Below are positions 27,265 through 37,498 of a stretch of 64,000 nt of DNA, one piece after another. Made by a program: the position numbers and the translations under genes. The notes beneath the pieces are model-generated. The model saw only the letters and a program-made list of their open reading frames with translations, had not been told where the DNA came from and made no database searches. Every line of letters begins with the position of its first letter. Position 1 is the first letter of the stretch. This stretch comes from Metabacillus litoralis. GTDB taxonomy: Bacteria > Bacillota > Bacilli > Bacillales > Bacillaceae. The DNA is taken from NCBI RefSeq assembly GCF_007994985.1, contig NZ_VOQF01000003.1:186001-250000 (forward strand), written 5' to 3'.

Positions 27265-29316
27265 TTATTTAATTAATGAATTACAGTCTACAATTAATGC
27301 CACTTGTCCATCACCAAGAATTGTTGCTCCAGAAATAGCGAAAACGGAGTTTAAATAGTTTCCAAGTGACTTTAGTACAATTTCCTGTTGACCAATGAAA
27401 GAGTCAACAACTAAAGCGGCCATTTTTTCTCCTTTACGGACAATTATTAATGAAACAAAGTCTTCATTTCTCACAGTATCTTCCATTTCAAATACCTCTG
27501 ATAAAAAGACTAACGGTACTATTTTCCCTCTAAAATCAATTACCTTTTGATTATGAGCATGAAGAATTTCTTCTTTTTTAATAACGGCAGTTTCAATAAT
27601 AGAAGATAAAGGAATAGCATATTTCTCATTTTGTAGTTCAACTAACATGACTGAAATAATAGATAAAGTTAATGGCAGTTGAATTGAAAATAGTGAACCT
27701 TTTCCTTCTTGAGCATCAATATCCACTGTCCCACCAAGTGATTCTATTGTACTCTTAACAACATCTAATCCTACACCTCGTCCAGATATATCAGAAATTT
27801 TATCAGCTGTAGAGAAGCCTGAAGCTAATATAAGCTCATAAACCTGTTTATCAGTCAATGTAGAAGCAACCTGTGGTGTAACAATTCCTCGATCGATTGC
27901 TTTATTTAACACTCGTTCTCTACTTATCCCTGCACCATCATCTTCAATTTCAATAAAGACATGGTTTCCGCTATGATATGCTCTTAAAACAACATTTCCT
28001 TCTTCAGGCTTACCATTTTTCATTCTAATATCTGGCATCTCAACGCCATGATCTATTGCATTTCTTAAAAGATGAACAAGTGGATCACCAATTTCATCTA
28101 TTACTGTTCTATCTAATTCTGTCTCAGCACCGACAATTTCAAGATTAATTTTCTTATTTAAATCTTTTGCTAATTGTCTAATCATTCTTGGGAAGCGATT
28201 AAATACTGTTTCAACAGGTACCATTCTCATATTTAAGATGATATTTTGAAGATCTCCTGAAATTCGAGACATTCTTTCTACTGTTTCATCTAATTCATTA
28301 TTATTTAGCTCTTTTGATATTGACTCTAATCTACCACGATCTATAACCAGCTCTTCAAAAAGATTCATCAGAATATCTAAACGTTCAATATTAACACGAA
28401 TTGTTTTAGAACTTGTAGCAGCTGCTGCAACCTGCTTTGAGGCTGTTTTCACTTCTTGTTCTTGAACCTTAGTTAGGTTGGTGTCATTTAGAAGAACTTC
28501 ATTTTCCTGAGTTGAAGATTGTGACTGATTTTGAATATGATTAGTTCTTGAAGTGTCAATGATATGTACTTGGACATCTTCAATTTCTGAAACCTTCATC
28601 ACTTTATTTTTAATATCCTCACTAGATTCCTTTGTAACAAAAGCGACTGTAAACTTAGAATCAAACTTCTCCTCTTCTAGTAAATCAACTGATGGAATTG
28701 ATTTAATTACTTCTCCAGAGTTCTCAAGTATTTCAAATACCATGAAAACCCTAGCAGCTTTTAACAAGCAATCCTCTCTAAGAGTGATCGTTAATTCATA
28801 AGCAGAGAAACCTTGTTCCTTAGATTGGTTAATTACTGTATATTCAAAATCATCATAGTCTTCAATTAGTCTACTAGATTGATTGAGTTGATCATTTTTA
28901 ACAACTGCTTGTGGCGCTGATTCAGAAGTTAAATCTTCACCCTTCTCTATCTTTTTAAGTAGCTCAACCACCTTTGATACATCCTTCTTACCATCTCCAC
29001 CTTCAGCAATTGAGAATACCATCTCCTCTAAGTCATCTACAGAAGCAAATACAACATCTAAGATATCGGCAGTTACAGATAATTTTTCGTTTCTAATTAA
29101 ATCAAGTACATTTTCCATTTGATGAGTAAGGCTTGCTAAATCTTCATAGCCCATTGTTGCACTCATACCTTTTAGGGTATGGGCTGAACGAAATATATCA
29201 TTAACAATAGAGATATCACTAGGGTTCTTCTCTAACTCTAGTAATTTTTCATTACAAGCTTGTAAGTGCTCTTTGCTTTCTTCAATAAATACTTCTAAGT
29301 ACTGGTTCATTTCCAT
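27265..29316 (-). CDS. cheA: Chemotaxis histidine kinase CheA
   Basis: The 683-residue kinase phosphorylates CheY and CheB in response to receptors. The P1 domain carries the phosphorylated histidine H46 in SAHTLKGMSATMGYEDL. A P2 region precedes a Ser/Thr/Ala-rich linker. The dimerisation domain begins near RVNIERLDILMNLFEELVI. The ATPase domain has LLRNAIDHG, DDGAGI and GRGVGLDVVKS. The C-terminal CheW-like domain ends with GATILGDGQVALIVD. The ATG at 29316 (MEMNQYLEVF) follows AAGGGGTG; 23 in-frame codons upstream are excluded because similarity begins at MEMNQY. Confidence 0.97.
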   Translation of the reverse strand: MEMNQYLEVFIEESKEHLQACNEKLLELEKNPSDISIVNDIFRSAHTLKGMSATMGYEDLASLTHQMENVLDLIRNEKLSVTADILDVVFASVDDLEEMVFSIAEGGDGKKDVSKVVELLKKIEKGEDLTSESAPQAVVKNDQLNQSSRLIEDYDDFEYTVINQSKEQGFSAYELTITLREDCLLKAARVFMVFEILENSGEVIKSIPSVDLLEEEKFDSKFTVAFVTKESSEDIKNKVMKVSEIEDVQVHIIDTSRTNHIQNQSQSSTQENEVLLNDTNLTKVQEQEVKTASKQVAAAATSSKTIRVNIERLDILMNLFEELVIDRGRLESISKELNNNELDETVERMSRISGDLQNIILNMRMVPVETVFNRFPRMIRQLAKDLNKKINLEIVGAETELDRTVIDEIGDPLVHLLRNAIDHGVEMPDIRMKNGKPEEGNVVLRAYHSGNHVFIEIEDDGAGISRERVLNKAIDRGIVTPQVASTLTDKQVYELILASGFSTADKISDISGRGVGLDVVKSTIESLGGTVDIDAQEGKGSLFSIQLPLTLSIISVMLVELQNEKYAIPLSSIIETAVIKKEEILHAHNQKVIDFRGKIVPLVFLSEVFEMEDTVRNEDFVSLIIVRKGEKMAALVVDSFIGQQEIVLKSLGNYLNSVFAISGATILGDGQVALIVDCNSLIK

Positions 29317-29416
29317 TAAGGTACACCCCTTAGTTTCGTCTGTTGTTAATTGTATAATCAAATTAAAACACTGCTTAATGCACATAAAAGTATAAATACT
29401 TAACAGTTTTTTATTA

Positions 29417-30514
29417 TTATTGATTCTCTAGGTAATCCATAATGGCTGCTGCAATATTTTCAACATTCTCTATTTTATCAACAAAAGTTGTTCCAACAGC
29501 AGCTTTAGGCATTCCATAAACAATAGAAGTTTGTTCAGATTCTGATATTGCTTTCACGAGACCTGTATTTTTAAGTTTCTTTAATCCATCAGAACCATCT
29601 GCTCCCATACCTGTCATAATTACAGCGATCTTCTTAAATTCAGGAATTTCAGAAATGGATTCGAACATAACATCTACAGAAGGTCGATGACCATTTCTTA
29701 TATCAGATTGATCGATCTTAATCGTTAAAGAAGTTCCTGATTTTATAACCTTCAAGTGGGAACCACCAGGTGCAATATAAGCTGTTCCATTTTTAACTAA
29801 TTCTCCATTTTCAGCTTCTTTAACAGTTATTAAAGAAACTGTATTTAAGCGATTAGCTAATGATAACGTAAATCCTGGAGGCATATGCTGTACAATAAAT
29901 ATTGGAGCATTAATATCTGCAGGGATTTTCGGTAACACTTGCTGTAGTGCTCTGGGCCCACCTGTTGATGTACCAATACAAACCAACGATTTATTTTTAG
30001 AGATTTTGTCGATAGACTTTGGTCTTACTATACTCTTTGAGTCTATTTTACTATATCCTTGTTGGATTTTGGGATATTTTTTCGAAATTGGTTGTAGTAA
30101 TGAATTAGATATATTTGCTCTTTTTGCCAATTTAACTTTTTCAATTAGATCCTCTTTCACTTTATATAGATCTAATGAAATAGCACCAGAAGGTTTAGCA
30201 ATGAAATCAAAGGCACCGTACTGTAATGACAGGATTGTATTTTCTGCCCCTTCTTTTGTTGTACTTGATAGCATAATCACTGGTCTAGGGAACTGTTTCA
30301 TAATATCCTTTAAAGCCTCTAGACCATTCTTAACAGGCATTTCTACATCTAGCGTTACTACATCTGGATTTAATTCCTTAATTTTTACTAATGCATCTTC
30401 ACCATTCCTAGCTACACCAACAACTTCAATAATTTCATCCTCATTAAGAAAATCAGTAATTAGTTTTCTCATAAAAGCTGAATCATCTACAACAAGTACA
30501 CGAATTTTCACCAT
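29417..30514 (-). CDS. cheB: Chemotaxis response regulator / receptor methylesterase CheB
   Basis: The 365-residue protein removes methyl groups from receptors and can deamidate them. The receiver domain has D10-D11, phospho-acceptor D56 in TLDVEMP and lysine in FIAKPSG. The catalytic domain has S183 in GTSTGGP, H210 in VQHMPPGFT and D307 in TGMGADGSDG, a complete triad. The linker (about 140-175) is basic. The start overlaps the flhG stop by one base (TAATG), giving tight coupling. The B. subtilis order flhF-flhG-cheB-cheA is kept. Confidence 0.96.
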   Translation of the reverse strand: MVKIRVLVVDDSAFMRKLITDFLNEDEIIEVVGVARNGEDALVKIKELNPDVVTLDVEMPVKNGLEALKDIMKQFPRPVIMLSSTTKEGAENTILSLQYGAFDFIAKPSGAISLDLYKVKEDLIEKVKLAKRANISNSLLQPISKKYPKIQQGYSKIDSKSIVRPKSIDKISKNKSLVCIGTSTGGPRALQQVLPKIPADINAPIFIVQHMPPGFTLSLANRLNTVSLITVKEAENGELVKNGTAYIAPGGSHLKVIKSGTSLTIKIDQSDIRNGHRPSVDVMFESISEIPEFKKIAVIMTGMGADGSDGLKKLKNTGLVKAISESEQTSIVYGMPKAAVGTTFVDKIENVENIAAAIMDYLENQ

Positions 30515-31386
30515 TATATTTGCCTACCTTTCATGAAGAAACTTTTTAATTTCGATATAAAAGGTGTTGATTCAGGTATATCTTCATTTTTATCAATTCT
30601 AGTCAAAAAGTCCTTAGAAATTAATAATAGTGCTTTGCTTGCTTTGCAGCTCGGCTGATATAAAAGAACTGGTTGTTGATCTATAACAGCTTTCATTATT
30701 GAAGAATCATCAGGTATAACTCCTAATAAAGTAACATCACGGTTTAAAAACTGTTTCATTGTTTGAAACAATCTCTGAAAGGTTTGATCACCAACTTTAT
30801 TGTTAAACGCACGATTTACGACAATTGAAAAAGGCATTGTTTGGTGATTTACACAAATATTCTTAATAGCTGAATAAGCATCTGTCATAGAAGTGGGTTC
30901 AGGTGTTGTTATGACAATAATCTCATCAACAGATAAGATAAACCTTAAGCTATCTTCTGAAATGCCTGCCCCCATATCGAAGATAATAAAATCGTATGCT
31001 TTAAAGAGATAATCTAACTCATTTAAGAACTGTTGAAACCTTTCTTCATTCATTTTAAAAATATCACCTAAACCTGTACCCCCTGATATATAATCTAGAC
31101 CATTTGGACCATGAGAAATGATATCAACTAATGAAAGATTTCCTAGAAAGAAATCAACAATTGAATAATTTGAGCTTTCACCGATAAGGATGTCAATATT
31201 CCCCATACCTATATCTAAATCAAACAATAAAACTCTTTTATTTTCTTTTTGTAACGCTAAGGAGAAATTAAGAGAAAAATTTGATTTCCCAACTCCTCCT
31301 TTTCCACTCATAACAGCAATCGATTTAGCTCGAAGCTTTAAACTTTTTAATCTTTCCCTTAAACGTTCTGCTTGATCATTAGCCAT
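30514..31386 (-). CDS. flhG: Flagellar number/placement ATPase FlhG (YlxH, MinD-like)
   Basis: The 290-residue ParA/MinD-type ATPase controls flagellar number and pattern. It has the deviant Walker A box SGKGGVGKS at 27-35, LLFDLDIGMGNIDILIG and FIIFDMGAGIS. The N-terminal segment NDQAERLRERL (3-13) contains the DQAxxLR motif through which FlhG activates the GTPase FlhF. A C-terminal amphipathic stretch (ISKLKSFFMKGRQI) probably binds membrane. It directly follows flhF by 4 bases, as expected for partners. Confidence 0.95.
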   Translation of the reverse strand: MANDQAERLRERLKSLKLRAKSIAVMSGKGGVGKSNFSLNFSLALQKENKRVLLFDLDIGMGNIDILIGESSNYSIVDFFLGNLSLVDIISHGPNGLDYISGGTGLGDIFKMNEERFQQFLNELDYLFKAYDFIIFDMGAGISEDSLRFILSVDEIIVITTPEPTSMTDAYSAIKNICVNHQTMPFSIVVNRAFNNKVGDQTFQRLFQTMKQFLNRDVTLLGVIPDDSSIMKAVIDQQPVLLYQPSCKASKALLLISKDFLTRIDKNEDIPESTPFISKLKSFFMKGRQI

Positions 31387-31390
31387 ATGA

Positions 31391-32539
31391 TTACCTCAGT
31401 ATTTGATTAACTATTTTTTCTCTAGTTGCCATTTCAATATCATCTGGAACATTTTGACCATGTGTTGTATATGCTATTCCTTTTTTCGTTTTCAGCATCA
31501 CATCAAACAAAGTCCCTCTTGTAGAGGTTTCATCCATTTTTGTAAAGATGAGTTTATTAATAGGAATTACTGAAAATTGTTTATAAACAGCAAGCATATC
31601 GGCTGCTTTCGCAGTGGCTGCTAAAACAAGAAAAGTTTCCATTTCGTCAGTAAAATCTATCAGCTTCTGAAGATCATTGACGTACTGCGAGTCAAGAAAA
31701 TTCCTTCCTGCTGTATCAATAAAAATATAATCATACATAGCAAACTTCTTTTGTGCAGCTATAAAATCTTCAACACTATAACATACTTCTAATGGTACAT
31801 TAAGAATTTTTGCATATGTTTTTAACTGCTCTATAGCAGCAATTCTATATGTGTCAGTCGTGATAAACGCTACCTTTTTTTGCTTCTGAATCACACACTC
31901 AGCAGCTAATTTAGCCAACGTTGTAGTCTTACCTACTCCTGTTGGACCTATTACATTTATATATTTTTTCTTATATGAAACTCCACTAAAATCTATATCC
32001 TTTAAAAGCTCGATAAATAACTCATTTTCTTTAAGCCTTAGTTGCTCTTTAGTAACCTGTCCATTTTGTTTATACCAATATTCTAAAAGCTCTGACATAA
32101 TCTGTCCTCGAATATCTGGATTAACATCTCTGATTATCAGTTTATTTAACATATCCTGAAGTAGTTCTGGATAATATTCATTCTTTTCATTTGAAGACAT
32201 TGATTTAATCATCTTTTTCATTTCGATTATTTCATTTAAAAGTGAATCATTTTCAGTTACTACTTTTGAGTCTGTTTGTTCATCTATTTTCTCTTGTTTC
32301 GTTGTTTCTGGAAGCTTCGATTTAACTTGTTGAGATTTTTGTGTATCCTCGTTCATTCTTCGAGGTACATCAGGATCCATAGCAGCAATTACTTCAATCT
32401 TTTTCTTAGCAAAAAGTCCTAAAAATCCACCTGTATAGATCATTTTTGAATTTAGAATCACGGCGTCATTACCCATCTCAGACCTTATCTTTTTCATAGC
32501 CTCTTGCATAGATGGTGCAATATATTTTTTTACCTTCAT
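31391..32539 (-). CDS. flhF: Flagellar biosynthesis GTPase FlhF (SRP family)
   Basis: The 382-residue protein marks the site of flagellum assembly. It has the basic N-terminal B domain, a variable Lys/Glu-rich linker (about 62-120), an N domain and an SRP-type G domain. GTPase motifs are [10 protein letters not shown] at 198-207, DTAGRN at 275-280 and TKMDE at 333-337. FlhG stimulates its GTPase. Its ATG overlaps the flhA stop by 4 bases. Confidence 0.96.
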   Translation of the reverse strand: MKVKKYIAPSMQEAMKKIRSEMGNDAVILNSKMIYTGGFLGLFAKKKIEVIAAMDPDVPRRMNEDTQKSQQVKSKLPETTKQEKIDEQTDSKVVTENDSLLNEIIEMKKMIKSMSSNEKNEYYPELLQDMLNKLIIRDVNPDIRGQIMSELLEYWYKQNGQVTKEQLRLKENELFIELLKDIDFSGVSYKKKYINVIGPTGVGKTTTLAKLAAECVIQKQKKVAFITTDTYRIAAIEQLKTYAKILNVPLEVCYSVEDFIAAQKKFAMYDYIFIDTAGRNFLDSQYVNDLQKLIDFTDEMETFLVLAATAKAADMLAVYKQFSVIPINKLIFTKMDETSTRGTLFDVMLKTKKGIAYTTHGQNVPDDIEMATREKIVNQILR

Positions 32540-34572
32540 TCGACATTTACCACCCCAATGCTCTGTACTTCAACATTTGCTTCTAATTCATTATAAGATA
32601 AAACCGGAACTTGCGGAAAATAACGATCTGTTAATTGTCTTACATACATACGAACTGCAGGAGAACACAACAAAATTGGTGTTTGTTGTTGTAATGCAAG
32701 CATTTCAACCTCTTTTGCTACAGATTCGATGATTTGCTGAGATACATCAGGACTTAATGATAAGTAATTACCATGTTCAGTCTGTTGTACACCCTCAGCA
32801 ATTAGTTTTTCTACTCTCCCAGATAGTGTTACGACTTTTAAAATCTGATCTTGGTCAACATATTGAGAAGTGATCTGTTTAGCTAGAGCTTGTCTAACAT
32901 ATTCTGCTAACAACTCTGTATCAGAGGACATTTTCCCATAGTCTGCTAATGTTTCAAAGATAATTGGTAAATTTCTAATTGAAACCTTTTCACGCAGTAA
33001 TTTTGATAGCACTTTTTGAATATCACCTATATTAAGTGGTGATGGTGTTACTTCTTCTACAAGAATTGGATATGACTCTTTTAAATGATCAATTAATTGT
33101 TTTGTTTCTTGTCTTCCTAACAATTCGTGTGCATGCTGTTTAATAACTTCCGTAATATGAGTAGACACAACAGATGGTGGGTCAACTACTGTATATCCAT
33201 ACATTTCAGCAGTATCCTTCATTTCCTCATTAATCCACTTAGCAGGTAATCCAAAAGAAGGCTCTATCGTATCAATACCTTCAATTGAATCCTCCTCTAT
33301 TCCTGGAGCCATTGCTAAATAATGATCTAGTAAAATTTCACCCTTAGCTAATTCATTACCTTTAATTTTCAAACGGTATTCATTAGGTTGTAACTGAATG
33401 TTATCTCTTATCCTTACAACAGGGATAACAATCCCAAATTCTATTGCTAATTGTCTTCTTATCATAACAACTCGATCAAGAAGGTCTCCACCCTGATTTG
33501 TATCAGCTAATGGAATTAATCCATAACCGAATTCAAATTCAATAGGATCTATATTCAATAGATTAACAACACTTTCAGGACTTTTCATCTCATCCATTTC
33601 TGTTTCCTGCTCTAACACTTCTTCATCAGGTATTTCTTCTTTTTGAGACTTTGTTATCATATACCCACCAATACCCAGTAGCGCAGCAATTGGAAGTGTT
33701 AAAAGAACACCTATTGGAGTAAATATTCCTAATAAAAAAATTGTTCCTGAAGCAACATAAAGCATTTTAGGATAGGCAAATAATTGTGATGTAATATCTG
33801 AACCTAAGTTACCCTCTGATGCTGCTCTAGTTACAACGATACCAGTTGCGGTAGATATTAATAGTGCAGGAATTTGACTTACAATACCATCTCCGACTGT
33901 AAGCATCGTAAAGTGTGCTGCAGCTTCTCCTATTGGCATTCCTAATTGCATCATACCGATAACAACACCAAATAGCATATTAATTAGGACAATGATAATC
34001 CCTGCTATTGCATCACCTTTAACGAATTTACTAGCACCATCCATAGCTCCATAAAAATCTGCTTCATTTGAGATTTTATCTCGACGTTCACGTGCTTGCT
34101 GCTCTGAAATCATCCCAGCATTAAGATCAGCATCAATGCTCATCTGTTTACCTGGCATAGCATCAAGTGTAAAACGTGCGGCAACCTCAGAAACACGTTC
34201 AGAACCTTTTGTGATAACGACAAATTGAATAACGATTAAGATGACAAACACAACAAAACCTACTAAAACATTACCACCAGTAACAAATGTTCCAAAGGTC
34301 TCAATAACCTTTCCTGCATCTCCCTCAGCTAAAATAGCACGAGTAGTTGATACATTTAAACCTAATCTAAATAACGTTAGCAATAAGATTAATGATGGAA
34401 AGATTGAAAATTGCAACGGTTCATTCATATTCATTGACGTAAGAATAACTAATAAGGCAAGAGAAATATTAATTATAATTAAGAAGCTTAATAACCAACC
34501 TGGAAATGGAATAATAAGCATCGCTACGATTAAAATAACACTTAGTAATACAGATAAATCTCTTGCAGACAT
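32536..34572 (-). CDS. flhA: Flagellar type III export gate protein FlhA
   Basis: The 678-residue protein forms the nonameric export gate ring. The N-terminal half has about eight membrane helices and the FHIPEP-type signature, here PSLILLLTLFRLGLNVSTTRAIL, followed by DAMPGKQMSIDADLNAG. The cytoplasmic C-terminal half (about 330-678) binds chaperone-substrate complexes. The ATG at 34572 follows AAGGAGAGAATAAAC, and the length is within a residue of B. subtilis FlhA. The 113 bases to flhB contain a perfect TATAAT on the minus strand but no matching -35. Confidence 0.97.
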   Translation of the reverse strand: MSARDLSVLLSVILIVAMLIIPFPGWLLSFLIIINISLALLVILTSMNMNEPLQFSIFPSLILLLTLFRLGLNVSTTRAILAEGDAGKVIETFGTFVTGGNVLVGFVVFVILIVIQFVVITKGSERVSEVAARFTLDAMPGKQMSIDADLNAGMISEQQARERRDKISNEADFYGAMDGASKFVKGDAIAGIIIVLINMLFGVVIGMMQLGMPIGEAAAHFTMLTVGDGIVSQIPALLISTATGIVVTRAASEGNLGSDITSQLFAYPKMLYVASGTIFLLGIFTPIGVLLTLPIAALLGIGGYMITKSQKEEIPDEEVLEQETEMDEMKSPESVVNLLNIDPIEFEFGYGLIPLADTNQGGDLLDRVVMIRRQLAIEFGIVIPVVRIRDNIQLQPNEYRLKIKGNELAKGEILLDHYLAMAPGIEEDSIEGIDTIEPSFGLPAKWINEEMKDTAEMYGYTVVDPPSVVSTHITEVIKQHAHELLGRQETKQLIDHLKESYPILVEEVTPSPLNIGDIQKVLSKLLREKVSIRNLPIIFETLADYGKMSSDTELLAEYVRQALAKQITSQYVDQDQILKVVTLSGRVEKLIAEGVQQTEHGNYLSLSPDVSQQIIESVAKEVEMLALQQQTPILLCSPAVRMYVRQLTDRYFPQVPVLSYNELEANVEVQSIGVVNVE

Positions 34573-34685
34573 GTTTATTCTCTCCTTAAAACCAATCATT
34601 CTTTCTATATTAACGATAGGGGAATCTATTTTTAATTATACGTTTACTTTTTATTTAACAGATTGATTAGCAATATATTAGAAGT

Positions 34686-35765
34686 TTAAACAGACTTTGC
34701 TTGATAAACATAGGCAATAATTTCAGCAATAGCTTGGAAAAATTCTTCAGGTACTGCATGTCCAATTTCTACTTGATCATATAGAGCCCTTGCTAGTGGT
34801 CTATTTTCTACCATCATTACATCATGTGAATTTGCGATTTCTTTTATTTTTTGAGCAACTAAATCGACACCCATTGCAACAACAAATGGTGCATCCATTT
34901 TTGAATCATCATATTTTAAAGCAATTGCATAGTGAGTTGGGTTTGTGATAACAACATCAGCAGTTGGAACATCCTGCATCATTCTTCTCATCGCCATTTC
35001 ACGTTGTCTTTGCTTAATTTTCGATTTAATTAGTGGGTCACCTTCAGATTTCTTATACTCATCTTTAATGTCCTGTTTCGACATTCTCAAATTCTTTTCA
35101 TGATCATATCTCTGGTATAAATAGTCTAGTAATGATAGAAGTAATAAAGCTCCTGAGGCAAATAACCCCATCTTAACTGTAAGTTGTGCAATATAAACGA
35201 AAGATTGCTGAACTGTAATATGAGATAACATCAAGATTTTGTCTAGATCTAACCAAAGAACCGCAAAAGTAACAAAACCTACAAATGAAATTTTGAGTAA
35301 GGACTTTAATAATTCTACAATTGCCCTAACCGAGTATATTCTTTTAAATCCTTGTATCGGATCGAGCTTATTTAGTTTCATTTGTACAGCTTCTGTAGAA
35401 AAAAGAAAACCGATTTGCAAATAATTACTCAACACTCCAGCTACTAACGCAACTCCCATAACAGGAGCTAAAATAATTGCAGATTGATATGACATTGTAA
35501 GAAAAAAATCATGTACACTTTGATCTGTTAAATTTAAAAGTAAAAAATCTTGAAACGTACCTCTCATCATATTTAAAATACGATCTCTCATAAAAGCGCC
35601 AATGAATATGAACGATAAAAAAATTGTTAATAACGATATTGCTGTATTTACATCAGCACTCTTTGCAACTTGCCCTTTTTTTCTTGCATCCTGCTTTTTT
35701 TTAGGAGTAGCTTGTTCAGTTTTCTCACCAGCGAAAAATTGTAAATCTAATGATAATAACTTCAT
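34686..35765 (-). CDS. flhB: Flagellar type III export switch protein FlhB
   Basis: The 359-residue protein regulates the change from hook to filament export together with FliK. It begins with a short N-terminal extension and EKTEQATPKKKQDARKKGQV, then four membrane helices, then the cytoplasmic domain with the self-cleaving NPTH motif at 275-278 (VVITNPTHYAIALKY). GDPLIKSKIKQRQREMA precedes it. It follows fliR by 3 bases. Confidence 0.97.
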   Translation of the reverse strand: MKLLSLDLQFFAGEKTEQATPKKKQDARKKGQVAKSADVNTAISLLTIFLSFIFIGAFMRDRILNMMRGTFQDFLLLNLTDQSVHDFFLTMSYQSAIILAPVMGVALVAGVLSNYLQIGFLFSTEAVQMKLNKLDPIQGFKRIYSVRAIVELLKSLLKISFVGFVTFAVLWLDLDKILMLSHITVQQSFVYIAQLTVKMGLFASGALLLLSLLDYLYQRYDHEKNLRMSKQDIKDEYKKSEGDPLIKSKIKQRQREMAMRRMMQDVPTADVVITNPTHYAIALKYDDSKMDAPFVVAMGVDLVAQKIKEIANSHDVMMVENRPLARALYDQVEIGHAVPEEFFQAIAEIIAYVYQAKSV

Positions 35766-35768
35766 CCA

Positions 35769-36545
35769 CTAACTACCTCCTAACAATTGCATTAATCCAC
35801 GCATTGTATAAGCCATTGTTTCAAATAGCTTTTCCATCAATAAAAACAACGAGCCCATAACTAAAATCAACATAATAAAACTGACACCTATTTTTAATGG
35901 CAATCCAACAACAAATATGTTTAATTGTGGAACAGTTCTAGCAACAACACCTAAAGCAATATCAACTAAAAAAAGTGAACCAACAACAGGAATGGACATT
36001 TGAAAAGCTATTATAAACATTGAATTAAAAGATTGGATAATAAATTCAACGATGTTTTCTTGACCAAATGGAAGTACTAGCTGGTCAATCGGAACAAATT
36101 GATAGCTGTAAAAAACTCCATCTAACAAAAGGTAGTGTGCATTAGTACTTAACATTAATAAAAATGCAAACGTGTATAGGAATTGTCCTACAAGTGGACT
36201 TTGACCCCCAGTTTGTGGATCGATAACATTGGCTATTGCAAATCCCATTTGAAAATCAATGAAGCTACCAGCTATTTGAATAGCCGCTAAAATAAAATAG
36301 GCAGAAAAACCAATTAATAATCCAAAGATTGCTTCTTTAATAAGCAACATAATAAATGTACTATCTAATTCAATTATTGGAGGATCCAGAGAAAAAAACA
36401 TAATCCATGCCAACATAAATGCAAAGCCAATCTTATGAATATTAGGGATATTACGATATGAAAACAATGGTAAAGTTACAAAAAAAGCAGACACTCGCAT
36501 AAATACTAATAAAAATGCTGGATAGTTATCTAATACAGTTATCAT
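35769..36545 (-). CDS. fliR: Flagellar export gate protein FliR
   Basis: The 258-residue membrane protein builds the core of the export gate with FliP and FliQ. It has about six hydrophobic segments, RVSAFFVTLPLFSYRNIP near the start and GFAIANVIDPQTGGQSPLVGQ in the middle, which is characteristic. It lies 2 bases after fliQ and 3 bases before flhB. Confidence 0.96.
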   Translation of the reverse strand: MITVLDNYPAFLLVFMRVSAFFVTLPLFSYRNIPNIHKIGFAFMLAWIMFFSLDPPIIELDSTFIMLLIKEAIFGLLIGFSAYFILAAIQIAGSFIDFQMGFAIANVIDPQTGGQSPLVGQFLYTFAFLLMLSTNAHYLLLDGVFYSYQFVPIDQLVLPFGQENIVEFIIQSFNSMFIIAFQMSIPVVGSLFLVDIALGVVARTVPQLNIFVVGLPLKIGVSFIMLILVMGSLFLLMEKLFETMAYTMRGLMQLLGGS

Positions 36546-36547
36546 TT

Positions 36548-36817
36548 CTACCCTATAAACCTATTTAAGTTTCCAAAGATATCTTGTGCATAAGACACAA
36601 GTGTTGTTAGCATCCAAGGACCAAAAAAGATTAATCCTAGTAAAACAGCGACAATTTTCGGAATAAATGCAAGTGTTTGTTCCTGTATTTGAGTAGTAGC
36701 CTGAAAAATACTAACAGCAAGACCGATAATTAAGGCTAATAATAATAGAGGCCCACAAATAATTAATGTCGTATATACAGCCTTTTCTGCCAGTGAAATG
36801 ACAAATTCTGAACTCAT
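36548..36817 (-). CDS. fliQ: Flagellar export gate protein FliQ
   Basis: The 89-residue protein consists of two membrane helices, LLLALIIGLAVSIFQATTQIQEQTL-type followed by KIVAVLLGLIFFGPWML. This is the standard FliQ layout and length. It lies between fliP and fliR with gaps of 15 and 2 bases. Confidence 0.96.
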   Translation of the reverse strand: MSSEFVISLAEKAVYTTLIICGPLLLLALIIGLAVSIFQATTQIQEQTLAFIPKIVAVLLGLIFFGPWMLTTLVSYAQDIFGNLNRFIG

Positions 36818-36832
36818 TTATTATCACCCGTT

Positions 36833-37498
36833 CTAAAAACTTTGTAACAACGATTTAATGATTAAATACCATCCATCTACTAATACAAATAAAAGAATTT
36901 TAAAAGGTAATGAAATCATAACTGGAGGTAGCATCATCATACCCATGGACATTAAAACACTAGCAACTACCATATCAATAACTAAAAATGGAATAAATAT
37001 CATAAATCCAATTTGAAAGGCTGTTTTAATTTCACTAATAGCAAATGCTGGAACAAGTGCAGTTAGTGGAATATCTTCTACTGTTGCTGGTTTTTCAATC
37101 CCCGCATAATTAAGGAATAATGCTAGATCTTTCTGTCGAGTATGCTTACTCATAAATTCTTTAAATGGAATTGCTGCACGTTCATAGGCTTCTTCTAAAC
37201 CAATTTCTTCATTAAAAAGCGGTGTTAATGCTTGTTCGTTTACTTCTGAAAATGTTGGAGCCATAATGAAAAAGGTTAAAAACAAAGCAATACCAATTAA
37301 GATTTGATTTGGTGGCATTTGTTGTGTAGCTAAAGAGGTACGAACAAACGAAAGAACAATAATAATTCTCGTAAAGCACGTCATTAGTATTAAAATACTT
37401 GGGGCAATTGATAGTACTGTTAATAATAATAGTAACTTTACAGACGTACTGACATTTTCCGCATCACTATTATTAAAAAACTCCATAAACTCATTCAT
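36833..37498 (-). CDS. fliP: Flagellar export gate protein FliP
   Basis: The 221-residue protein is the main subunit of the export gate. It shows LTVLSIAPSILILMTCFTRI, LATQQMPPNQILIGIALFLT, FAISEIKTAFQIGFMIF and the MGMMMLPPVMISLPFKILLF block. Unlike proteobacterial FliP there is no clear cleaved signal peptide; a polar start (NEFMEFFNNSDAEN) precedes the first helix. Its start overlaps fliO by 8 bases. Confidence 0.96.
   Translation of the reverse strand: MNEFMEFFNNSDAENVSTSVKLLLLLTVLSIAPSILILMTCFTRIIIVLSFVRTSLATQQMPPNQILIGIALFLTFFIMAPTFSEVNEQALTPLFNEEIGLEEAYERAAIPFKEFMSKHTRQKDLALFLNYAGIEKPATVEDIPLTALVPAFAISEIKTAFQIGFMIFIPFLVIDMVVASVLMSMGMMMLPPVMISLPFKILLFVLVDGWYLIIKSLLQSF

Noticed and set aside
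30006-30536. Plus-strand open frame of 176 codons antisense to cheB
   Set aside because: It mirrors the cheB frame with no ribosome binding site and no recognisable motif.
34573-34685. Promoter between flhB and flhA
   Set aside because: A perfect TATAAT occurs, but no -35 hexamer lies at 16-18 bases; the gap is too AT-rich to call it.
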